Of a stretch of 64,000 bases of DNA, positions 50,818 through 58,131 are shown one piece after another. This DNA is from Anaerolinea sp. (lineage in GTDB: Bacteria > Chloroflexota > Anaerolineae > Anaerolineales > Anaerolineaceae): NCBI GenBank assembly GCA_029975965.1, contig JARKOV010000145.1, forward strand, positions 1-64,000. Reading direction: 5' to 3'. Below the pieces are notes generated by a model. That model was not told the origin of the DNA, searched no databases, and worked only from the letters and a program-made list of their open reading frames with translations. Made by a program: the position numbers and the translations under genes. How positions within the stretch are numbered: the first letter of the stretch is position 1; each line of letters opens with the position of its first letter.

Positions 50818-53361
50818 TTAGCGCACGCGCAGGGTGCCGAAGACCTGTTGCTGGTTGCCGTCCAGGTCCGAGACGACAAAACCCAGCACATACTGCCCGG
50901 CTGAGGCGTAGAGCTCTTGCCAGGTCAAGGTTTCGGCGCCGAAGGTGAGCGTTTCGCCCTGCTCGGTCACCTGCCGGTAAGCGTTGCCGGACTGTTCGAG
51001 CCAGGTCTGGATGAGCGTCACCTGGTCGCCGGTCTGGGGGATGACCTCGCGCGGAGCCCCGGTCTGGCCCTCGTCGGTGAAGGTAAACACCTGCTGGAGT
51101 TGCCCGTTGCTGAAATACAGCCTGGCGTAGCGCGACTCGCCGCTGGCGACGAAGGTGTAAATGCCCTCGGTGGTGTAGACGGCTTCCTCGGCCGTAGCGC
51201 CGTAGCGCGTCGGCTCGAGCAGCGCCACCACCGTCTCCTCGCCGTCGGAAATGGCAAACACGGTGGGCAGCCACTCGAATTCCAGGTTAAAGGTCTCGCC
51301 GTCGCTCCACTGGGGGTAGAAGGTGTCGCCCACCCGGCGGGTGGTGGGGCTTTCGAGATAATCTTTATCCGCCACCAGGATGGAGTTGCTGCCCGGGTCC
51401 AGGTAGCCGACAAACAGATACACGTAACCGATGTTCTGCCCGCTGATCGTGGCGCGCATCAGCACCGGCTGGTCGTAGTCCGTCTCGGTGGACGAAAGCT
51501 GAAGCGGCGATACCTGCAACTGCCCCACCCCTGGCCCGCTCACCCGCACGCCAGCCCCCGGCACGACCACGTTTCCGCGCGTCTCAAGCTCGAAGGATTG
51601 CTTGGTGTAGTGATACGCCAGGAAATCGTCCCACAGCGAGCCTTCCGCAAAGCGCGCGGAGGCGATGGTGTAAGACTGGGCGCCCGTCAACGGGCTGCGG
51701 TAGAGCTGGGAATTGGGGAAATAAATCGAAACGCCGGTGGAGCCGGGTTTTTCAGGGCCGTGTTTCTCGGCGATCACCACCCGCCCGATCTGGTCGATCA
51801 CCTCCTGAGCCGCGGAGCGCACCGCGGCATTGCCGCTTTCCTGGCGCAGCAGCGCGGCAAAATCGCCCAGGTCAATGTAGGAAGCCGGCACCTCCTTGCC
51901 GAAAATGCTGGTGAACGACTGGGCGTAGGTGCGCACCCTGGCGACAACCGACTGGTTGTCGGATTGCATGGCGTAAGCCAGCCGGTCGACGCTCTCGATC
52001 AACCCCGGCAGCGCGTCCAGGTCAGCCGCGGTCAGGGTGATCGTGCGCCCAATCTGCCGCGAAAGCTGGCGGGGATCCACATCGGCGGGACGCCCAAACA
52101 GGCTCTGCATGGGCGAGCCCTGGCGCAAGAATTCGGCGCGCGCCTCGTCGTCCAGGATGCGCTCATCTTCCACAATATAGCTGGAAACAATCAACTCGCC
52201 CAACTGGGCGCCGTCCATTGCCGGGTTTTTCTCCAGCGCGCCGAGGAAGCTGGAGTAAGCCCAGCCGAGGGCAGGCTCGGTCTCTTGCGAGGCGAGCAGG
52301 TAGCGCGTGTGCGGCGCCATCGCGCTGAACACCTCCAGGTGCGCCATCAGGCAGGCGTCCATGCCGATCATCTCGAAGCGATCGATGCCGGTCTGGCGGC
52401 GGATTTGCTCGAGCGCCTGGTCGATGTCGTGGGTGTAGAGCATGTTGCCCTTCAGGCCCTGGGCAAGCGGAATATTCACGTTGCGCGGCGTGCTCGGGCG
52501 CGGGTCGGTCCAGCCGCCCGGCCAGCCCATGCCATGATCCGAGAGGATCAAGGCATACTTATCGGCCGGGTAAGCTTTGACCGCCCAGGTGACGAAGTCG
52601 ACCAGCGTCTGCGGGTCGGCCATGCTCACTTCGCCCAGGTCCTCGACCAGCTCCGAGTTGATCCGGTTGAGGTCGCGGTCCTGGGTCAGGTAGTATCGCC
52701 GGGTGGAGCTCCAGTTGCCGTCGCCGTCGAATCCGCCGGCGTAGCGGTCGATCTGCGCGACGATGTTGACCTTGTCACTCGAGCCGACCCGCTCGGCTTC
52801 GTTGAAGTCGAGGAAGATGTCCTGTTCGAGCACTTCATCGTCAGCGTCCTGGTAAAGCAGCACCGTCCAGGTGTCGCCGCCCGAGGTACCCGCGCCGGGC
52901 GTGCGGGTCGGCCTGGGCGTGTTGGTGGCGACCACCTCCGTCGGTTGCTGAACCTCGCCGCCGGACAGGTCGGTGTCGGAGGACTGGTCCTGGAAATTTT
53001 GCTGGTCGAACGAGCCGCCCTGCTCGCCAATTCCCCCCGAGAGAAGCTGGATAACGAAGTAACCGATGATCACGAGGATCACCAGGCCAATCGGCAGCCG
53101 CGCCCTCCCCCCACCGGAGGTGCCGCCCCCATAGGACGGAGGTCGGCTGCCTCCGGGCTGGGCAGACGGCCGGGATGGCATCTCGGCGCGCCCGCTGGGA
53201 CCTGAACCTTTGCGGCGGCGCTGAGCGCGCACCGTTTCGTCGTCGTCTGCGAACAACCACCTACCGGGAGAATGTTGGGTTCGAGTTGATGGGACCGGTT
53301 GTAGGTGAGCTTGCTGGAAAGCGAATTGCCTTGCGAAAGGGAACGGTTTCTTTTGGAACAT
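50818..53361 (-). CDS. Membrane-anchored clostripain-family (C11) cysteine peptidase
   Basis: 847 residues from the ATG at 53361. An N-terminal cytosolic Arg/Pro-rich region (1-85) precedes one transmembrane helix (RLPIGLVILVIIGYFVIQLL, about 88-107) and a Thr/Pro stalk, then the C11 domain (about 165-600): VLLYQDADDEVLEQDIFLDF, the catalytic His H276 in LSDHGMGW and the catalytic Cys C337 in GMDACLMAHLEV. Family knowledge: these calcium-dependent enzymes cut after Arg (or Lys) and mature by self-cleavage. The C-terminal 250 residues are beta-rich sandwich domains. The active site faces outward. It is monocistronic with a strong terminator and no obvious inhibitor gene nearby. Confidence 0.9.
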   Translation of the reverse strand: MFQKKPFPFARQFAFQQAHLQPVPSTRTQHSPGRWLFADDDETVRAQRRRKGSGPSGRAEMPSRPSAQPGGSRPPSYGGGTSGGGRARLPIGLVILVIIGYFVIQLLSGGIGEQGGSFDQQNFQDQSSDTDLSGGEVQQPTEVVATNTPRPTRTPGAGTSGGDTWTVLLYQDADDEVLEQDIFLDFNEAERVGSSDKVNIVAQIDRYAGGFDGDGNWSSTRRYYLTQDRDLNRINSELVEDLGEVSMADPQTLVDFVTWAVKAYPADKYALILSDHGMGWPGGWTDPRPSTPRNVNIPLAQGLKGNMLYTHDIDQALEQIRRQTGIDRFEMIGMDACLMAHLEVFSAMAPHTRYLLASQETEPALGWAYSSFLGALEKNPAMDGAQLGELIVSSYIVEDERILDDEARAEFLRQGSPMQSLFGRPADVDPRQLSRQIGRTITLTAADLDALPGLIESVDRLAYAMQSDNQSVVARVRTYAQSFTSIFGKEVPASYIDLGDFAALLRQESGNAAVRSAAQEVIDQIGRVVIAEKHGPEKPGSTGVSIYFPNSQLYRSPLTGAQSYTIASARFAEGSLWDDFLAYHYTKQSFELETRGNVVVPGAGVRVSGPGVGQLQVSPLQLSSTETDYDQPVLMRATISGQNIGYVYLFVGYLDPGSNSILVADKDYLESPTTRRVGDTFYPQWSDGETFNLEFEWLPTVFAISDGEETVVALLEPTRYGATAEEAVYTTEGIYTFVASGESRYARLYFSNGQLQQVFTFTDEGQTGAPREVIPQTGDQVTLIQTWLEQSGNAYRQVTEQGETLTFGAETLTWQELYASAGQYVLGFVVSDLDGNQQQVFGTLRVR

Positions 53362-53583
53362 GAGGACCTCTCTCTGCAGCAATCGGCGCACAGGATGATG
53401 ATCGGGATATCCTCATTGTACTCCGCCGCCATCAATATGAATCCATCTCCGCAGAAATTCATCCCACAATAAGATCGCTGCGGCATGGCAGAGACCCCCT
53501 CGGCCTGCCAAGGTCCTGTTTGGTCTGCTTGAGAGAATCAAGCTAAAGGTTCTCTTGCAAGAAATCCAATGGGAAACGCCTAT

Positions 53584-56058
53584 TCATTGGTTGATTTCGA
53601 CCTGATCGGCTTGTTTATGAATCAATTGTGCCGCACCGGCAGAATCCAACGGCCTGGAGAAGAGATACCCCTGTCCATATTTACAGTTGAGTGAAACCAG
53701 CTTCTCGAGCTGTTCCTTTTGTTCGATCCCTTCCGCCACCGTATCGATTCCCATGCCGTGCGCCAGGTGCGTGATCGCCTTGATGATTTCATAGCCCCGT
53801 TGACCGTGGAGCATGTCGTCGATGAAGGATTTATCAATTTTTAAAATGTCGACCGTAAGATTGCCCACCGATCTGAGCGATGAATAACCCGTGCCAAAAT
53901 CATCCATCAAGACTTTCACCCCCAGGTCGCGCAGGCTGCTCACCAGCTCGTTCACCAACTCAAGGTTCCCGATCATCACCGTCTCGGTGATTTCCAGGTG
54001 CAATGCGGACGGCTTTAAGCCCGTCACCTGTAAGGTCCGTTTCACCTTATCGATAAAATCCATCTGGCTGATCTGTTTGGCTGACACGTTGACACTGATC
54101 GATAAATGACCCATGTGAGGGTATTCGGCATGCCATTTCTTCATCTGTTCGCTGGCTTCGAGCAGCACCCAATCGCCCAGTTCCACGATCAGTCCCGTCT
54201 CCTCAGCAACTTGAATGAACGCGGATGGCATCAACAACCCTTTCTTTGGGTGAAGCCAACGCACCAGGGCTTCGAAGCCAGCGATGGTATGACTCTCCAG
54301 GACGTAGATTGGCTGGTACTGTAAAAACAATTCGCGGTTGCTGATGGCATGGCGCAGGTCGTTCTCCATCTCAAAACGGGACAAGACGTAATCCCCCAAT
54401 GACTCGTTGAATATCTCATAGCGGAATTTTCCGTTCGATTTCGCCTGGTGCAATGCGATATCCACATCCCGCAAGATATCTTCCGGGTTCGAATAACCCG
54501 ACAGCCCCTGGAGAATCCCGACGCTGCAGGTCAGCTGAAGCTCGAAGCCTTTAATATATATGGATTGTGACACCGTTTTTAAAACCCGTTCCGCCACGAG
54601 AATGGCCGATTGGTGGTGATCGGATGTGTTCTCCAGAAGAATGATGAATTCGTCCCCGCCAAAGCGCACGACGGTGTCCATTTCTCTGGTGCATTGCTTG
54701 ATGCGCTGGCCGATCTCGCATAACACCGCGTCGCCAATGGTGTGACCAAACCGATCGTTGATCAATTTGAAATTATCAATATCGAGGAAGAGGATGGAGA
54801 AGGAATAAGCAACCCCCCGTTTGACGATTGCAAGGGCATGTTCCAGGCGGTCCATCAGCAGGATCCGGTTGGCCAATCCGGTCAGGCTGTCGTGAATCGC
54901 ATCGTAAGCCAACTGCCTTTGAATGCGCTGGCGCTCGATGATCTCCTCCTGGAGCGCCAGGTTACGCTGGTCCAATTCTTTGGCCTGGTGCTCTACCCGG
55001 TTGAGCGCCAGTCGCAGCGACCCTAACAGGCTGCTGTTCTCGTTTATCACCATCAGTTGGCGGATGATCACGATCGCAAAAACGTAACCCACAACCAGGA
55101 AAAGCAGCTCTTCGTTGACCGAATACTGCTCATGCTTATAAAAATACAGCAGCAAGTAAGCGGCGACCACCCAGAGATACGGAACATACCCAAAGACGCG
55201 AGACAGCTTTCTCACGATCAAAACGACCTGTAACGGCAGCGTGTCCTCCGTCCGGTAATATCGGACAGAGATCGATTGCGCTATTCCCGCCAGGGCAAAC
55301 AGGATATACGAAAGAATCCAGCCAAAATCCAATAGACTACCGGTGACATAGGTTTCCATGAGCGCCTGGTGACTATAAATGCTGTCCGCCAGGATCATCA
55401 CCACCGTCCCAAGCGCCAGGATCCACAGAGGCACCGGGTTGATATCGACCGACCGGTGATAGAGGATGATCAGCAATGCAAAAAGCAAGATCAAGTCGCC
55501 AGCCGGATAGGCGACCGTCAAAATCTTTTCCATGGTAGGAATTGCTGCGCTGGAATGGACAATCGGGGCGATCAGGAAAATCCAGTAAGACAGGGACGAA
55601 ACGACCAGGATGATGCTGATATCAATCGCTTTCTTGATCCACTCGATCGCGTTTTGCTTGCGCGAGATGAAAAAGGAGATACCCACGAGAAACAAGGGGT
55701 AAAACAGGAGGTATAACCCGTCGGCAATCGATGGAAAGGTGGGGCTTTTTAGAACCAGCTCCAGATAGGACCATGTCAAATCGCCCAACGTGAACGACAA
55801 TTGCGCCGCGGCCACTACGCCCCAACCGGCCGCCAGCCGCGCGGACACCTTTTTCGTGTCGTATGCCGCAAGGATTAGGATGATCGTGGCGAGGATATTA
55901 ATTCCGGGCGAAAAGATATCGGAGATGATAACCCGGGAAGTTTCTGCGCGGTATAAGGCGGTCAGCAGAAAATAAGCCACCGGCAAGATCAAAACGAGAA
56001 ATACCCCAACCCAAAAATGGTGGGGGCTGTTTTTCTGCAAATGCCGGATATAGACCAC
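53584..56058 (-). CDS. Membrane GGDEF-EAL cyclic di-GMP enzyme
   Basis: 824 residues. The first 350 hold about nine transmembrane helices (a MASE-like sensor, e.g. VGVFLVLILPVAYFLLTALY), a coiled-coil linker follows (EHQAKELDQRNLALQEEIIE), then GGDEF and EAL domains. The cyclase signature is intact (GGDEF at 467-471) and the product-inhibition site R-x-x-D (458-461) lies exactly five residues before it. The phosphodiesterase half has E596-A-L in GFEALVRW, the metal motif DDFGTGYSSL, LEITET and ILKIDKSFID, so it should also be active. Both activities in one protein imply switching by the membrane sensor. It is monocistronic, upstream of the STAS/anti-sigma pair on the same strand with a gap of 190 bases in between. 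Confidence 0.93.
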   Translation of the reverse strand: MVYIRHLQKNSPHHFWVGVFLVLILPVAYFLLTALYRAETSRVIISDIFSPGINILATIILILAAYDTKKVSARLAAGWGVVAAAQLSFTLGDLTWSYLELVLKSPTFPSIADGLYLLFYPLFLVGISFFISRKQNAIEWIKKAIDISIILVVSSLSYWIFLIAPIVHSSAAIPTMEKILTVAYPAGDLILLFALLIILYHRSVDINPVPLWILALGTVVMILADSIYSHQALMETYVTGSLLDFGWILSYILFALAGIAQSISVRYYRTEDTLPLQVVLIVRKLSRVFGYVPYLWVVAAYLLLYFYKHEQYSVNEELLFLVVGYVFAIVIIRQLMVINENSSLLGSLRLALNRVEHQAKELDQRNLALQEEIIERQRIQRQLAYDAIHDSLTGLANRILLMDRLEHALAIVKRGVAYSFSILFLDIDNFKLINDRFGHTIGDAVLCEIGQRIKQCTREMDTVVRFGGDEFIILLENTSDHHQSAILVAERVLKTVSQSIYIKGFELQLTCSVGILQGLSGYSNPEDILRDVDIALHQAKSNGKFRYEIFNESLGDYVLSRFEMENDLRHAISNRELFLQYQPIYVLESHTIAGFEALVRWLHPKKGLLMPSAFIQVAEETGLIVELGDWVLLEASEQMKKWHAEYPHMGHLSISVNVSAKQISQMDFIDKVKRTLQVTGLKPSALHLEITETVMIGNLELVNELVSSLRDLGVKVLMDDFGTGYSSLRSVGNLTVDILKIDKSFIDDMLHGQRGYEIIKAITHLAHGMGIDTVAEGIEQKEQLEKLVSLNCKYGQGYLFSRPLDSAGAAQLIHKQADQVEINQ

Positions 56059-56248
56059 GCTAAAACACCTTTAATCGACGAATGCCCGTGGAACGCCCAC
56101 GAAAAGCGCACGCATAGCGCATTATACAAAGGTTGAATGCGCTCCGGCAGAATTGGATTAAGTTGTAAAGCAAATGAAAATAGAGCGTCGGGATCAGCGG
56201 TCGCGGCGCGGGTGACCCGCGCCGCGCCTGACAAGGGTTGGTTGGTCG

Positions 56249-56599
56249 CTACGCCTGATCACCCATCAGGCTGGCTTCGTCCGGGTAGAGGGTGATGTAA
56301 TCGGTCAAACGGGTGATCGCGAAGATCTCGCGGTAATGTTCGCTGAGACCACAGGCGGCCAGCTTGCGCCCGCCCTGGCGCGCCCTGGCAAGCAGGCTGA
56401 CGATATGGGCGATCCCGGCGCTATTGATGTAGCTGACCTGGGTGAAGCCAAGCGCGATCAGCTCGCAGCCGAGCATCTCGGCCTGGCTGTAGGCGGTCTG
56501 CAAGGCCTCTAGCGCGGAATCGGTCAACACGCCGCTCATCTCCAGCACGCCGGTGTTGCCCTGGCTGCGCACGTGGACGGAAAAGGTTTCCTCAGCCAT
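56249..56599 (-). CDS. STAS-domain anti-sigma factor antagonist
   Basis: 116 residues, a single STAS domain. The strand-helix core is GNTGVLEMSGVLTDSALEAL then LIALGFTQVSYINSAGIAHI, where the Ser in INSAGI corresponds to the regulatory phosphoserine of SpoIIAA/RsbV (usual D-S-S-G; here N-S-A-G keeps one Ser). LARARQGGRKLAACGLSEHY follows, as in other antagonists. Its ATG overlaps the 3' end of the anti-sigma kinase gene by eight bases, so the pair is coupled. In the known partner switch the unphosphorylated antagonist binds the kinase and frees a sigma factor or another target. No sigma factor gene lies here. Confidence 0.9.
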   Translation of the reverse strand: MAEETFSVHVRSQGNTGVLEMSGVLTDSALEALQTAYSQAEMLGCELIALGFTQVSYINSAGIAHIVSLLARARQGGRKLAACGLSEHYREIFAITRLTDYITLYPDEASLMGDQA

Positions 56600-57035
56600 C
56601 GCGATCTCCTTCCAGCCGCATCGCCAGCTCCAACGTGTGCGAGTCGCCGTCCGTTGTATGGCGTAGCTCGTCGACCATGTTTTCGATCAAGAAAATCCCC
56701 CACCCCCGCGGTGACTGCAACCCGGCCAGCTTGGCGTCCAGGTCGGGCGTCTCTTGTTGCTGGGCGCCGGCTTCGCCTCCATGGTCGGTCACGCGCACAA
56801 TCAAGCGACCCGGAATGACCAGGGCAACAATGTGGGCCGGGATCTCAGCCTGGTAGCGGTTGCCGTGCTCCATGGCATTCATCGCGGCCTCGGCGACGGC
56901 GGTCTTCAATCGCGCGAGGCGTTCGGGCGGAAGCAGCTCCCCAACTGCTTCCGCCACGCGATTCATCGCTTCCACCTCGTTGCCCGGCAAACTGGGCAGC
57001 GAAAACTCGACCAAAACCGACTCAGGTCCCTGCAT
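56592..57035 (-). CDS. RsbW-like anti-sigma Ser/Thr kinase (GHKL ATPase)
   Basis: 147 residues from the ATG at 57035, directly after GGGAGGGG; a GTG one codon upstream is possible. The GHKL fold is shown by the N-box helix LKTAVAEAAMNAMEHGNRY (E and N residues that bind magnesium-ATP), the G1 box IVRVTDHGGEA, and the G2 region LQSPRGWGIFLIENMVDEL. This is the HATPase_c_2 type that phosphorylates STAS partners. It is the first gene of a two-gene unit with the STAS protein and lies 46 bases after the cytochrome gene on the same strand. The usual third member, a PP2C phosphatase or sigma factor, is not in the window. Confidence 0.9.
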   Translation of the reverse strand: MQGPESVLVEFSLPSLPGNEVEAMNRVAEAVGELLPPERLARLKTAVAEAAMNAMEHGNRYQAEIPAHIVALVIPGRLIVRVTDHGGEAGAQQQETPDLDAKLAGLQSPRGWGIFLIENMVDELRHTTDGDSHTLELAMRLEGDRDG

Positions 57036-57081
57036 CACACCCCTCCCTTTGCAGCATTGCCTGGCTCATGCCGTGCAACCC

Positions 57082-57978
57082 TTACTGGTTGTCCGCGCGT
57101 GGCTCCAACCCGGAAAGGTACAACCACAATGCCTGCAGCTCCAGGTCGCTCATCTCGCGATATTTTTTCCAGGGCATTTCGTCGTTGAGCAGCCGTCCGG
57201 AAGGAATCTTCCCGGTGCGGAAGGTAGCCACGAAGCCGGCTTCATCCCAGCCGGCCAGGTCGCCGCCCGGTGTCAGGTTGGGGCCTTGCGGAAGGTCAGG
57301 GACGGCGGCGTTGCCCGACAGGTTCATCCCATGGCAATCGCGACAGGAGCCGATATACGACAAATACTCGCCGTATTCGCTGCTCAAAGCGGGTGCCACC
57401 TGCATCGGCTTCCTCTGCATGTCCTGGATCTGCGCCGCGACCGGCTTAGGGAACATCCCCGTCCCGACGCCAAAGCGGCCCATCAGGCCCCAGCGCCGCT
57501 CAGGAAGGTTGTTATCGACTGGGGGCAGGCTCTTAAAATAGGCGATCACCGCGCCCAGGTCGGCGTCCGAATAGGCGCTGTAGAACTGCGCCGGCATGAT
57601 GTTGACGCTGGTGCCGTCCGGGCGGACGCCGTACCGCAACAGGCGCACCCAATCGGCGTCGGTGTAGGTGCCGGCAACGCCGCCCTTGCCGCTGGTCAGG
57701 TTGGAAGCCACCAGCGTCCCCAGCATGGGATCATCCAAAAGGACGCCACCTTCCAGGTTTTCGCCGTGGCAGTCGATGCACAGGCTGATCGCGTGGACAA
57801 TATGCTCGCCGCGCTCGATCGACGCCGCGTCCGTCGGTACGGTAATCGATTCGACCTGCACATCATACTTCCGGTTAATCGTGCCGGAGCCAACCAGCAC
57901 CAGGACGACCGCCACAACCACGGCCAGTCCGACCAGTCCTCCCAATCCAATCCCAATCCATTTCAGTACCTTGATCAT
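57082..57978 (-). CDS. Membrane-anchored dihaem cytochrome c
   Basis: 298 residues from the ATG at 57978, with AAGGGG six bases upstream. An uncleaved N-terminal helix (LKWIGIGLGGLVGLAVVVAV) anchors the protein. Two class I cytochrome c domains follow: the first haem site C67-ID-C70-H71 and the second C212-RD-C215-H216. Candidate axial Met ligands are in VNIMPAQFYSAYSDADL (M127) and RLLNDEMPWKKYREMSDLEL (near the C-terminus). The two-domain plan, with the downstream MPxxxY.xxSDxD..ALxAYLxSLPP pattern, resembles the cytochrome subunits of membrane alcohol or aldehyde dehydrogenases. No dehydrogenase gene lies next to it. It may pass electrons to a terminal oxidase. It is divergent from the BTAD regulator, with 153 bases between. 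Confidence 0.9.
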   Translation of the reverse strand: MIKVLKWIGIGLGGLVGLAVVVAVVLVLVGSGTINRKYDVQVESITVPTDAASIERGEHIVHAISLCIDCHGENLEGGVLLDDPMLGTLVASNLTSGKGGVAGTYTDADWVRLLRYGVRPDGTSVNIMPAQFYSAYSDADLGAVIAYFKSLPPVDNNLPERRWGLMGRFGVGTGMFPKPVAAQIQDMQRKPMQVAPALSSEYGEYLSYIGSCRDCHGMNLSGNAAVPDLPQGPNLTPGGDLAGWDEAGFVATFRTGKIPSGRLLNDEMPWKKYREMSDLELQALWLYLSGLEPRADNQ

Positions 57979-58077
57979 GGTTTCCCCTTTGGTTTGAATG
58001 ACGTTCAACGGATTTTCGCAGGCCAATCGAATCCAGACAACAATGGCGCGAGTAGAGATCCTTTATCAATATACATC

Positions 58078-58125
58078 GTTACCGTAACGAAACCGTTACC
58101 ATTTTCGTTACGAAAGGTGTACAAT
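58078..58125 (+). promoter_or_regulatory. GTTAC-repeat promoter of the BTAD regulator gene
   Basis: Pentamers GTTAC at 58078, 58095 and 58107 and the inverse GTAAC at 58084 crowd the region; CGTTACCGTAACG (58077-58089) is a perfect palindrome. The last GTTAC ends eight bases before a TACAAT box (58120-58125). SARP-type activators bind direct repeats at this distance from the -10. The expected transcript start falls on the ATG at 58132, so the message would be leaderless. Confidence 0.6.
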
Positions 58126-58131
58126 CTAAGC

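Noticed and set aside
50917..53205. 762-codon plus-strand frame opposite the clostripain gene
   Set aside because: It spans the catalytic region of the peptidase on the other strand and encodes a low-complexity His/Arg/Gly product; rejected as a shadow.
56860..58131. In-frame 424-codon extension upstream of the BTAD regulator
   Set aside because: It lies opposite the anti-sigma kinase and cytochrome genes, while the regulator homology starts exactly at the ATG at 58132 behind a promoter.
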